This document shows positions 18,045 to 26,338 of a stretch of DNA of 60,314 bases, one piece after another. Below the pieces are notes generated by a model. It was not told where the DNA came from, did no database searches, and saw only the letters and a list, made by a program, of their open reading frames with translations. A program made the position numbers and the translations under genes. Origin of the DNA: Gilliamella apis (lineage in GTDB: Bacteria > Pseudomonadota > Gammaproteobacteria > Enterobacterales > Orbaceae); NCBI RefSeq assembly GCF_002142155.1, contig NZ_NASD01000016.1:1-60314 (forward strand). Direction: 5' to 3'. Positions within the stretch are counted from its first letter, which is position 1. Every line of letters begins with the position of its first letter.

Positions 18045-20010
18045 TCTTGATTCCTCTTTGATTATCCAAAAATTGTTTAAGTTGTTTAAAATTTATAAGA
18101 TTTTTTAAGGATGAAATTGCTTGTTTATTTGAAACAATTTCATAAATTTCGGTAAAAACGTCATTAATGCTATTGATATTGTCTTCGGAAAGACTAACCA
18201 TAATAATAATACTGACATCAATCATGCCCCATTTTATTGGTCGTTTGAGGGTCATAATTGAGATACTTGATTTAATAACAAACATTGGCGAACCATGCGG
18301 TAAAGCAATGCCGTTTTCGATTGAAGTGTCGCCGATTTCTTCTCGATATAAAACTGAGTCACGATAGTTTTTAGTCACTAAGCCTTTATCTTCTAACTTA
18401 CTTATCAGCAAATTAAGGCAGTCACTTTTATGCTGAATATCAACATTTAATTCAATTAAATCCGCATTGACAAATTTGGCGGTAGATGGGTAATAATTAC
18501 CTTTGTCTGAAAAATCGGATTGTTTATTCAAGACATAGTTAGCGTAAGCTTGAATAATATTTTGATAGTCTTGTTTGTTCAACAAAGATGATATTTTGAC
18601 CATCGGTTTATTAATATTTTTGATATCGAGAGTGGTGATGATCAAGTCGACATTACTAAGCTTAGTCGAATTCAGTTTAGCCACAGAATAGACTTCAATA
18701 TTGTCTTTAGATGGCAAAAATTTGCGGACTTTATTTAAGATTAAATTTGATGATGAACATCCATATTGACATATAATAACGATGTTATTGGCATCAGCGG
18801 CTTTATCTAAGGCTATCTGGAAATGAATCAATAAAAAAGATATTTCATGATCATTTAAATGAATATCAAATTTACGTTCTAAGTCTGAAAGTGCATACCA
18901 TAACACACTAAATAATTTCGAATATTCCTGTTTTATTTCATCTAATATTGGATTAATAATACGAATTTGCTTTTGTAACCGAGTAATCATCGGTGGAAAA
19001 TGCGACAATAATGAGTGAAATAATTTTCCATCACCCGAGAGATCGACACTTTCAATATCGCCTATTTTTTTGATGATCCTACGAATAATTTGCTCATAAA
19101 AACTATCATCAACAATGACATTTTCATCAATAATACGATGAGCAAAAAACAATTTACTTAGGTATTTAATATCATTGGTCGAAAACGTCACATTAAAAGT
19201 CAACTCTAACGTTTTAGCCAGTTCCGAGGCAATCAAATAAGATTGCATATATCGGATATGATTAAATAAGAAATCACTCTCTTCCGGAATTGAATAACCT
19301 AAACACAATCTTTTTAGCTGAATGGTGATAGATATCAGTAATGAAGATAAATAATGTTCCGAAGATTGTACGACTACCGATTCAAAACGTTCAAATAATA
19401 ACTGAGTTATCTGTTCAAAAGAGTCATCGCCAATAAATGATTTCATCAATTGATTGAGATAATAATCATCTTGTTTATGAATATACAAAGATAAGAAATG
19501 TTTAATCGCTCGTTGAATTTGATTTTCATTACCGTCAATATAAATTCCTTTATGAGTGACATTTAATAGAATATTTTCTTGTTCAAGAGCCCGATTAATA
19601 AATTCAATATCTTTGTGTAACGATGTTTTACTGACTAAATAATCATCCGATAATTGTTCCAGTGATACTGATTCACTTTTAAGTAAACAGCGTTTGACGA
19701 TATCTAATCGACGGTATTCAGGACTTAAGCGTCGTGATTTTTGATTAAAATAGCTATGACTATTTTTTTGTTCTAAATAGCTAATAATCGGCTCAATATC
19801 GGTTTTTTCACCTACTAGCATTAGCCCTTTACGGGGAGACTTTTCGATTCGAATATCCGTATTCGGTACCGTTATTAACTGTTCATTTAGTTTTTCAATA
19901 TCGTAATATACCGTTTTAGTTGAAATTGATAATTTTGAACTAAAAAAAGCAGCCGGTTTAAATTCCGATTGGCTAAAAAGTAGTTTAAGTAATTTGATTT
20001 GTCTTTCCAT
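18034..20010 (-). CDS. PRD-domain transcriptional regulator with EIIB- and EIIA-like domains
   Basis: A 658-residue activator of the MtlR/LicR type. The order is an N-terminal HTH (residues 1-60, FSSKLSISTKTVYYDIEKLN), a second Mga-like HTH (residues 85-160), and two PTS regulation domains (about 190-400) with candidate phosphorylation histidines. A GatB-like EIIB domain follows with a Cys in IVIICQYGCSSSNL near residue 425. The C-terminal EIIA domain has a His in IENGIALPHGSPMF near residue 576. PTS-dependent phosphorylation should tune DNA binding to substrate supply and to general carbon status. It heads the operon and overlaps the EIIA gene. A perfect palindrome lies 93 bp upstream of its start. 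Confidence 0.92.
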   Translation of the reverse strand: MERQIKLLKLLFSQSEFKPAAFFSSKLSISTKTVYYDIEKLNEQLITVPNTDIRIEKSPRKGLMLVGEKTDIEPIISYLEQKNSHSYFNQKSRRLSPEYRRLDIVKRCLLKSESVSLEQLSDDYLVSKTSLHKDIEFINRALEQENILLNVTHKGIYIDGNENQIQRAIKHFLSLYIHKQDDYYLNQLMKSFIGDDSFEQITQLLFERFESVVVQSSEHYLSSLLISITIQLKRLCLGYSIPEESDFLFNHIRYMQSYLIASELAKTLELTFNVTFSTNDIKYLSKLFFAHRIIDENVIVDDSFYEQIIRRIIKKIGDIESVDLSGDGKLFHSLLSHFPPMITRLQKQIRIINPILDEIKQEYSKLFSVLWYALSDLERKFDIHLNDHEISFLLIHFQIALDKAADANNIVIICQYGCSSSNLILNKVRKFLPSKDNIEVYSVAKLNSTKLSNVDLIITTLDIKNINKPMVKISSLLNKQDYQNIIQAYANYVLNKQSDFSDKGNYYPSTAKFVNADLIELNVDIQHKSDCLNLLISKLEDKGLVTKNYRDSVLYREEIGDTSIENGIALPHGSPMFVIKSSISIMTLKRPIKWGMIDVSIIIMVSLSEDNINSINDVFTEIYEIVSNKQAISSLKNLINFKQLKQFLDNQRGIKNVL

Positions 20011-20103
20011 TACTCAACTCCTTTTCTAATTGTTGTTGCAATACATTCATAACTTGATGATTTAAAGTATAGTTAGTTAAATAAATAAGACGATTACATT
20101 TTT

Positions 20104-20121
20104 TTCCAGATTAATCTGGAA
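20104..20121. promoter_or_regulatory. Perfect 18-bp palindrome, candidate operator of the PTS operon
   Basis: TTCCAGATTAATCTGGAA is a perfect self-complementary 18-mer in the otherwise AT-rich 225-bp gap upstream of the PRD regulator. Its place fits autoregulation by that protein. That link is an inference. Confidence 0.5.
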
Positions 20122-20235
20122 TAGAATGTGATCTTAATTAATGTAGAGTGATGAGATTGACTGAATATCAAGCTTAAAATAGGGTATTTGTTTTAATATA
20201 GATAACCAATAATTGGTAGATATTAAAATAGAAAC

Positions 20236-20631
20236 TTATGCAGAACGTAACATCTTAGGCGAAATACCAAAACGTTTTTTAAAATAATAGGCAAAACGAG
20301 AACCACTATCATAACCAACTGATTGGGCGATAAGTTGGCTTTGCACAGGAATATTTACCACCTGCCAATGCCACCAACCGGATCCCGTCGGTGCATCAGG
20401 ATCATACATGGTCAATACTAAACTTTTAGCATTAGTTGGAACATTCTGCCATTCAATTTGCGGTGAGATGTTATCGCCAGTACAACCAAATTGATTGGCA
20501 ATAAATTTACTAGTAAATCCATCTTTAGCTAATTCTGGAATGATTAATTTTAATTGATCGGCTAAACAATCAAAAGGTGCAAGCATCGCCAAGCTTAATA
20601 ATAATGGTTTAAAGTGTTTTGCTATAAACAT
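20236..20631 (-). pseudogene. Chimeric relic: PEBP (YbhB/YbcL-like) N terminus fused to an AraC-type C-terminal tail
   Basis: A 131-residue frame with two unrelated halves. Residues 1-100 are a secreted phosphatidylethanolamine-binding-protein domain of the YbcL type: signal peptide ending near CLADQ, then SPQIEWQNVP and the DPDAPTGSGWWHW motif. About half of that domain is missing. From about residue 101 the sequence becomes IAQSVGYDSGSRFAYYFKKR and ends FGISPKMLRSA. This is the last helix-turn-helix of an AraC-family regulator. In E. coli, ybcL and the AraC-family gene ybcM are neighbours, so an in-frame deletion joining two adjacent genes is the simplest origin. The product is unlikely to fold as either parent. 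Confidence 0.75.
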
Positions 20632-20732
20632 GTTGTTTCCTTTTTTATTAACATATGAATGTTTAACAATAAACCATTATTAACGAACAATCAGTACACT
20701 ATCAGCCAATTTAGGTACAAATTAGCTTAACT

Positions 20733-21341
20733 TTATTTTTTTGTTGCTAATACCCTTTCTACCGTATCAACGATAGCTTGAGTTTGTGAGTCAATTTCAA
20801 TATTTACTTCATCACCAATCTTTTTACTATCTAGAGTGGTAATCGCTAATGTTTCAGGAATTAGATGGATATTAAATTGATTATCTTTTACTTCTCCTAC
20901 CGTTAAACTTGCACCATCTATACCAATAAAACCTTTGAATAAAACATATTTTATAAATCTTTCTGGTATAGCTAATGTCATTTGACAATTAGTTGCTGTT
21001 TTCTGGATGTCAATAATGGAAGCACGGCAAGAGACATGCCCAGACATTACATGACCACCAATTTCATCGCCGTATTTAGCACTTCGTTCAATATTTACCA
21101 AATCATTTAACTTTTTACTGCCGAGAGTTGTTAAGGCTAACGTTTCTTGCATAATATCAAAAGTAACCCAATCATCTTGAAAATCGGTCACGGTTAAACA
21201 ACATCCATCGTTAGCAATGGATGCACCGATTTCGATATGTTGTGTTAATTTTGCTGGTAATTTTACCTTATAAGTACGTAATTTATCTTGATCGATGATA
21301 TCAATAATTTGACCAACACCTTGAACGATTCCAGTAAACAT
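20733..21341 (-). CDS. ribE: Riboflavin synthase alpha chain
   Basis: A 202-residue enzyme that dismutates two 6,7-dimethyl-8-ribityllumazine molecules to riboflavin. The duplicated lumazine-binding barrel is clear: MFTGIVQGVGQI at the start, CCLTVTDF with IGASIANDGCCLTV in the first half, GDEIGGHVMSGHV at the domain junction, and GIDGASLTVGEV in the second half. Length is close to the norm. It appears monocistronic. No RFN (FMN riboswitch) element is seen in the 190 bp upstream. It is also named ribC in E. coli usage. Confidence 0.95.
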   Translation of the reverse strand: MFTGIVQGVGQIIDIIDQDKLRTYKVKLPAKLTQHIEIGASIANDGCCLTVTDFQDDWVTFDIMQETLALTTLGSKKLNDLVNIERSAKYGDEIGGHVMSGHVSCRASIIDIQKTATNCQMTLAIPERFIKYVLFKGFIGIDGASLTVGEVKDNQFNIHLIPETLAITTLDSKKIGDEVNIEIDSQTQAIVDTVERVLATKK

Positions 21342-21535
21342 TATTATAACCTTTATTATTCATCATGATTATCAGCTATTTTAGCGCAAACGATAAAAAA
21401 ATAATAATGATTACAATCAAATGATTTTGGTTAACCTGCCTGATAAATGAAATAATTTACTCTGTAAAAAGATACCCATTTTATTAGTCTACTGATATGA
21501 TCATGGTTAATTAATGATTTAAAGGTTTTCCATTT

Positions 21536-21913
21536 ATGTTAAAACTTATTTTAGCTATTTCGGTCGGTTCAGTTGCTGGAGGCTTATTGCGCTGGTTTTT
21601 ATCGTTAAAGTTAAATGTGATTGCTTTTACTATTCCGTTAGGAACCTTAGTTGCTAATTTAATTGCTGGTTATATTATCGGTTTAGCCATTGCCTTTTTT
21701 AATCACACGCCCCTATCCCCTGAATGGCGATTGTTAATAATTACTGGTTTTTGTGGTGGATTATCGACTTTTTCCACCTTTTCAGCTGAGATTGTTAATT
21801 TTCTTCAGGAGGGACGTTTTGGTTGGGGATTAACTACCATCGTGATTCATGTCGCAGGTTCAGTATTGATGACCTTTTTAGGTGTTTTAACCTATCAATA
21901 TTTTCGCTCATGA
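21536..21913 (+). CDS. crcB: Fluoride exporter CrcB (Fluc)
   Basis: A 125-residue small membrane protein with four helices that forms the dual-topology fluoride channel. Characteristic segments are [29 protein letters not shown] (Asn in the pore) and the highly conserved [15 protein letters not shown]. No fluoride riboswitch was recognised upstream. Inner membrane. Confidence 0.94.
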   Translation: MLKLILAISVGSVAGGLLRWFLSLKLNVIAFTIPLGTLVANLIAGYIIGLAIAFFNHTPLSPEWRLLIITGFCGGLSTFSTFSAEIVNFLQEGRFGWGLTTIVIHVAGSVLMTFLGVLTYQYFRS

Positions 21914-21975
21914 AGATATATTACTCCATAATAATCTAAAAAATGAGCATAAATAGTATTTACAACCGCAAAATA

Positions 21976-22006
21976 CTGTATTAATATACACTGTATAAGT
22001 AAACAG
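21976..22006 (+). promoter_or_regulatory. Tandem LexA (SOS) boxes upstream of sulA
   Basis: CTGTATAAGTAAACAG (21991-22006) matches the gammaproteobacterial LexA box CTGT-N8-ACAG exactly. A second, imperfect box CTGTATTAATATACAC (21976-21991) abuts it with one mismatch in the distal half-site. Both lie within 45 bp of the ATG at 22020, where they would block the promoter or early transcription. Their presence supports identifying the next gene as sulA. Confidence 0.88.
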
Positions 22007-22019
22007 TATAGAGGTTATT

Positions 22020-22418
22020 ATGCTTATTGAACATTCATCACCACAACTTATGGCTATAAATTTTGAAACACCTTTTCAACAAGTGTTGCAACAGCAGAGA
22101 CCTTTATTACGTTCATTCAATAAAGAAAAAAAATGGCAATTATGGCTATCAGATCGTCCAATGTTAAAACGTTCATGGTTAAATATTGCCGGGCTTGATA
22201 AACAAAAAGTCGTACATTTGGCTAACTTAACTAATAATAATTTAGTCTCGACTATAGAAAAGGCACTACAAAGTAAAACCTGTAGTTATGTGGTTGCTTG
22301 TATTAACGATCTTAATGAGCAGGACAAACAACGTTTACAACAGGCCGTATTAACTAGCGATACATGTTTATTCTTAGTTCACGATGAACAAAGTCAGCCA
22401 GCTATTCAATACCATTAA
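22020..22418 (+). CDS. sulA: SOS cell-division inhibitor SulA
   Basis: A 132-residue divergent SulA. The E. coli core pattern of a glutamine-rich stretch followed by RWQLWLTPQQKL, SREWVQASGL and a KV..LS.L run has clear counterparts here: KKWQLWLSDRPMLKRSWLNI, AGLDKQKVVHLANLTNNN, then a YVVACI strand. The protein is shorter than E. coli SulA (169 residues), mostly at the N terminus and at the C-terminal tail that carries the Lon degron. Under DNA damage it would bind FtsZ and stop division. The tandem LexA box directly upstream is independent support. Confidence 0.82.
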   Translation: MLIEHSSPQLMAINFETPFQQVLQQQRPLLRSFNKEKKWQLWLSDRPMLKRSWLNIAGLDKQKVVHLANLTNNNLVSTIEKALQSKTCSYVVACINDLNEQDKQRLQQAVLTSDTCLFLVHDEQSQPAIQYH

Positions 22419-22498
22419 TTTGAAAATTAACCGTTCAAATAAAAATAGTGTTTGGCATACCATTTAATTATTTTTTATTAACAGCCGTTGTTATAAAA

Positions 22499-22530
22499 AG
22501 ACACTATCTAATGTGGTAGTGTCTTTTTTT
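22499..22530 (+). terminator. Intrinsic terminator after sulA
   Basis: Perfect 8-bp arms AGACACTA (22499-22506) and TAGTGTCT (22517-22524) are followed by a T-run. It lies about 80 bp after the stop codon, with A-rich flanks on the other side that could allow reverse use. Confidence 0.8.
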
Positions 22531-22692
22531 ATTTATACCACTATCATTAATGTTAAATCACCGAATAAGTTAAATTGTTTACTGTAGCAAAATATAAGCG
22601 AACTTTTATAAAAGTTGTTGAATCAAGTTAAACTGCTAGTTGGAATTGTAAGTTAAATGAGTGAAAAAAATTGTTAACCGAACTCAGAGCAA

Positions 22693-23355
22693 TCAAGATT
22701 CGGTCATCGATTCATCTTGCGCTTCTTGTTTAGCTTGATTGATGATAGCTTTAACAATCCATTGTGAAAGATCTATCACTTGCTCACTCTCAAAGTTCCA
22801 AATATCTTTTAGCACCATGAATATTTCAGAACCATATATGATTGAAATTGAGTAGATAACTTTATCAAAAAGCTCATCAGAGAATTGAGCTCTGAGTGGC
22901 TGTAATAAATTGGTAAGAATTTCCTTACGATTACCTCGCACAAGTTTTTTAGTCTTTTCCGTTATTTGTGAGCGTTCATCTGCCCATTGTTTTAAAGAAA
23001 GGCTTAAAGCTGCACGTAATGTTCCCTCATGTTTTAACATTTGCGGCAAAGCAAAAGCTAAAAAATCATTTATCCGATCTTCGACATTTTCTCTATCTGA
23101 TTGCCATAAGAATATTGGACTAAGTGATTGTTCAACAGCCGCTGATATTAAATCGGTTTTAGTCGGGAAATAGCGATAAGCAGTAGCTCTAGAAATACCT
23201 GTTCTATCTGATAATTCAGTAATAGATATATCTTTACCCTGCTCTAAAGCCTCAATCGCAGTTTCGATAAGACGATCGTAAGTTCTTTTTTTGGCCCCAG
23301 AATATTTCTTAGAGTTCATTAAGCTATTTATATTCATATTGTTATTTATTGCCAA
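22693..23355 (-). CDS. TetR-family transcriptional regulator
   Basis: A 220-residue repressor. The N-terminal HTH is clear around residues 27-75: TYDRLIETAIEALEQG, then ISITELSDRTGISRATAYRY and FPTKTDLISAAVE. The remaining 140 residues are an all-helical ligand domain with no recognised ligand. It is divergent from the UPF0261/PEP-hydrolase-like pair across a 182-bp gap that contains a perfect inverted repeat. The gene probably controls that pair. An alternative start at MNINSLMNSKK would shorten it by six residues. Confidence 0.88.
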   Translation of the reverse strand: MAINNNMNINSLMNSKKYSGAKKRTYDRLIETAIEALEQGKDISITELSDRTGISRATAYRYFPTKTDLISAAVEQSLSPIFLWQSDRENVEDRINDFLAFALPQMLKHEGTLRAALSLSLKQWADERSQITEKTKKLVRGNRKEILTNLLQPLRAQFSDELFDKVIYSISIIYGSEIFMVLKDIWNFESEQVIDLSQWIVKAIINQAKQEAQDESMTES

Positions 23356-23431
23356 CTAGTAAACTTTTGTAAATTATACAACTTTTTTTAACAAACTATA
23401 ATATTTAAAAAATTTTCAAAAAAATTTAAAA

Positions 23432-23455
23432 AAAATGAGACTAATGTCTCATTTT
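23432..23455. promoter_or_regulatory. Inverted repeat, candidate TetR operator
   Basis: Perfect 10-bp arms AAAATGAGAC (23432-23441) and GTCTCATTTT (23446-23455) are separated by TAAT, in the gap between the tetR-type gene and the UPF0261 gene. Symmetric GAGAC/GTCTC half-sites are common in TetR-family operators. It is followed by AGC rather than a long T-run, so a terminator role is less likely. Confidence 0.55.
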
Positions 23456-23537
23456 TAGCTTATAATTATCAAAGTAGTAATCGCTGATAGTTGAGTAAGA
23501 AGTATCGAGTTCTATTTTATCTGTTAAGGAGAAATAA

Positions 23538-24749
23538 ATGGCATCGCATAACATGGTTTACTTAGTCGCGACACTAGACACAAAAGGAGAAGAGATTGTT
23601 TACGTCAAACATTTACTTAGTAAAAGAAATGTTGAAAGTAAAATAGTTGATATCTCTACTAAACAACCGCATTCTTTTAATCACATTGCTGATATTAGCG
23701 CCAGCACTGTTGCTAAATATCATCCCGAGGGTGAAAAAGCTGTTTTTGCCACCGATAGAGGAAAGGCTATCGTTGCAATGGCTAATGCATTTAAACAATT
23801 TTTAATAGCGCAAAATGATGTTGACGCTATCCTCGGTTTAGGTGGCTCGGGTGGTACCGCATTAATCACTCCAGCTATGCAAGCACTGCCTATTGGCGTA
23901 CCAAAGTTGATGGTTTCAACCATGGCCTCAGGTGATATATCTGGGTATATCGGTGCAAGTGATATTGCGATGCTCTATTCCGTTACCGATATTGCTGGCG
24001 TAAATGTTATATCAAGAAAAGTACTCGCCAATGCAGCTAATGCTATCGCAGGTTCAGTGTTATTTAAAACACAAGAACAAGTCGAAGATAAACCAGCAAT
24101 TGGATTAACCATGTTCGGAGTTACAACCCCGTGTGTTCAATCGCTTTCAGCAAAATTAAATGATAAATATGATTGCTTAGTTTTTCATGCAACGGGTAGT
24201 GGCGGTAAAGCAATGGAAAAATTAGCTGATAGCCATTTATTAAAAGGTGTACTTGATATTACTACAACGGAAGTTTGTGATCATCTATTTGATGGAGTAC
24301 TTGCTTGTGATGATGACCGATTTGAAGCCATCGCAAGAAGCGAAGTCCCATATATTGGATCATGTGGCGCCCTTGATATGGTTAATTTCGGTAGTCCAGA
24401 TACTATTCCAGAAAAATATCGAGATCGTCTGTTTTATCCTCATAATCCACAAGTTACTTTAATGCGAACCACGCCTGAAGAAAATAAAATCATGGCAAAT
24501 TGGATCGCTACAAAACTAAATAAATGTCAAGGTGAAGTAGTTTTTATTATTCCTGAAAGTGGTTTTTCTGCCCTTGATATTGAAAATGGGGATTTTTGGT
24601 CACCGCAAGCGGATCAAGCTTTCATAGATGAGTTTGAAAAAGTCTTTATTCAAACTGAAAAACGACGGTTAATAAAAACCTCGCATCATATTAATTCACC
24701 AGAATTTTGTAATTTAGTTATTAACGAATTTAAAAATATAATTAAATAA
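23538..24749 (+). CDS. Tm-1-like ATP-binding domain protein (UPF0261)
   Basis: A 403-residue protein of the UPF0261/Tm-1 N-terminal family. The nucleotide-binding features are visible: [14 protein letters not shown] at the start, [34 protein letters not shown] around residues 95-130, and [14 protein letters not shown] near residue 220. GGAGAAATAA upstream is a good ribosome binding site. The family is named after the tomato Tm-1 resistance protein; its bacterial reaction is not established. The next gene encodes the matching TIM-barrel half. In plant and fungal homologues the two halves are fused into one chain, so a complex is likely. Confidence 0.9.
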   Translation: MASHNMVYLVATLDTKGEEIVYVKHLLSKRNVESKIVDISTKQPHSFNHIADISASTVAKYHPEGEKAVFATDRGKAIVAMANAFKQFLIAQNDVDAILGLGGSGGTALITPAMQALPIGVPKLMVSTMASGDISGYIGASDIAMLYSVTDIAGVNVISRKVLANAANAIAGSVLFKTQEQVEDKPAIGLTMFGVTTPCVQSLSAKLNDKYDCLVFHATGSGGKAMEKLADSHLLKGVLDITTTEVCDHLFDGVLACDDDRFEAIARSEVPYIGSCGALDMVNFGSPDTIPEKYRDRLFYPHNPQVTLMRTTPEENKIMANWIATKLNKCQGEVVFIIPESGFSALDIENGDFWSPQADQAFIDEFEKVFIQTEKRRLIKTSHHINSPEFCNLVINEFKNIIK

Positions 24750-24765
24750 AGTAATGGAGAAAATT

Positions 24766-25599
24766 ATGAGTAGTAAACGTGCTCAATTATTAAAAAAATT
24801 CCATGATATGATTGCTAAAGGTCAACCAATCATCGGTGGAGGAGCTGGTACAGGATTATCGGCAAAATGTGAAGAAGCTGGTGGTATTGATCTGATTGTA
24901 ATTTACAATTCTGGTCGCTATCGTATGGCGGGTCGTGGATCACTAGCAGGCTTATTAGCTTATGGTAATGCCAATGAAATTGTTATGGATATGGCAAAAG
25001 AAGTATTACCGGTTGTAAAACATACCCCTGTGTTAGCTGGTGTTAATGGCACCGACCCCTTCTGCCAATTCGATCAGTTTTTAGATCAAATTAAAGCTAC
25101 CGGATTTGCTGGCGTACAAAACTTCCCTACTGTTGGTTTAATTGATGGTAATTTTAGAGCTAATCTTGAAGAAACGGGTATGGGCTATGCGTTAGAAGTT
25201 GAGATGATTCGCAAAGCACATGAAAAAGATCTGCTAACTACACCATATGTATTTAGTGAGCAAGATGCTATTGACATGACCAAAGCTGGGGCGGATATTT
25301 TAGTTCCACATATGGGCTTAACCACCGGTGGTAGTATTGGTGCCCAAACTGCATTAAAACTTGCGGATTGTGTTCCTTTAATCAATCAATGGGCCAAAGC
25401 AGCTAAAGCAATTCGTCCAGATATTATCATACTTTGCCATGGCGGACCTATTTCATCCCCTGAAGATGCAGAATATATTTTACAAAATTGTCCTGATTGT
25501 AATGGTTTTTATGGCGCAAGTTCAATGGAACGTTTGCCAACAGAAACAGCATTAACTCAGACGACAGAAAGATTTAAAGCTATTCGACACCAACAATAA
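24766..25599 (+). CDS. Phosphoenolpyruvate hydrolase-like TIM-barrel protein
   Basis: A 277-residue TIM-barrel protein of the PEP-hydrolase-like family that pairs with UPF0261 proteins. Characteristic stretches are [54 protein letters not shown] and, near the C terminus, [14 protein letters not shown] and [12 protein letters not shown]. The frame opens at ATG 24754, but ATG 24766 is preceded by ATGGAGAAAATT, a well-placed ribosome binding site, so 24766 is preferred. The gap to the previous gene is 16 bp, so one operon is likely. Substrate unknown; the barrel resembles the isocitrate-lyase/PEP-mutase group. Confidence 0.88.
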   Translation: MSSKRAQLLKKFHDMIAKGQPIIGGGAGTGLSAKCEEAGGIDLIVIYNSGRYRMAGRGSLAGLLAYGNANEIVMDMAKEVLPVVKHTPVLAGVNGTDPFCQFDQFLDQIKATGFAGVQNFPTVGLIDGNFRANLEETGMGYALEVEMIRKAHEKDLLTTPYVFSEQDAIDMTKAGADILVPHMGLTTGGSIGAQTALKLADCVPLINQWAKAAKAIRPDIIILCHGGPISSPEDAEYILQNCPDCNGFYGASSMERLPTETALTQTTERFKAIRHQQ

Positions 25600-25612
25600 G
25601 TAAGCAATAACG

Positions 25613-25646
25613 GTGCGACCACTCGTCGCACTGCTATTTTTTCTAT
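25613..25646 (+). terminator. Intrinsic terminator of the UPF0261 operon
   Basis: GTGCGAC (25613-25619) and GTCGCAC (25625-25631) form a GC-rich 7-bp stem with loop CACTC. TGCTATTTTTTCT follows. Confidence 0.82.
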
Positions 25647-25853
25647 TCTCCAACCTAAGCAAATTATACTTATACCATCTTAATTTTCAGTGATAAAAAT
25701 TGATGATAATTGTCTACTACTTTACTATTGATTGTTAACTGTGAGACAATCGTAACTGCAGTATCCTATGTTTTAAAAAAGTAATAACGTTTGTAAGAAA
25801 TTTTTATGAGTTTCATTATTGTTATTTTGCTAACTTAATATAGGAAACACAAA

Positions 25854-26270
25854 ATGAGAGAATATCAAACTGATGTAGCTGCATTTGTATTACGAATTGC
25901 TTTAGGTATGATGTTTTTGGCCCATGGGTTTACCAAATTACTTGTTCTAACCCCAGAAGGTACCGCAGAGTATTTTCATACTCTTGGCTTTCCCGGTTTT
26001 TTTTCTTATATCGTTATCATTTTTGAAATTGGTGGCGGTGCACTATTGTTACTCGGTATTTTAACCCGTGCGGTAGCGCTAATTGCTTTCTTTCAATTAG
26101 CAATAATAACTATTGTACATTGGACTAATGGTTGGTCATTTACTAATCCAGGAGGTGGTTGGGAGTATCCAGCTTTTATGTCATTAACTGCTTTTAGTTT
26201 GGCATTATTAGGGACTGGTCGGTTTAGTGTTTTAGCAGGTAAAAAATATCCACAAATAACTCAACAATAA
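25854..26270 (+). CDS. DoxX-family membrane protein
   Basis: A 138-residue protein with four hydrophobic segments. The DoxX signature LRIALGMMFLAHGFTKL is near residue 14, followed by FEIGGGALLLLGILTRAVAL near residue 60. Family members are small inner-membrane proteins linked to thiol or quinone redox balance, but the exact role here is unknown. It is monocistronic with a good ribosome binding site (ATAGGAAACACAAAATG). The 254-bp gap upstream holds the terminator of the preceding operon and an AT-rich promoter region. Confidence 0.88.
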   Translation: MREYQTDVAAFVLRIALGMMFLAHGFTKLLVLTPEGTAEYFHTLGFPGFFSYIVIIFEIGGGALLLLGILTRAVALIAFFQLAIITIVHWTNGWSFTNPGGGWEYPAFMSLTAFSLALLGTGRFSVLAGKKYPQITQQ

Positions 26271-26281
26271 GATGCTAAATA

Positions 26282-26322
26282 TTTAGGAAAGGTAGCGCCA
26301 ATTATTTATTACCTTTCCTAAA
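26282..26322. terminator. Long hairpin between convergent doxX and DUF4261 genes
   Basis: TTTAGGAAAGGTA (26282-26294) pairs with TACCTTTCCTAAA (26310-26322) over 13 bp. T-rich sequence is present only weakly on either side. A bidirectional terminator is the simplest reading. Confidence 0.6.
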
Positions 26323-26338
26323 AATTGCATAGTTAAAA

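Noticed and set aside
21342-21535. FMN riboswitch for ribE or fluoride riboswitch for crcB
   Set aside because: None of the conserved core segments of either riboswitch could be found in the shared gap.
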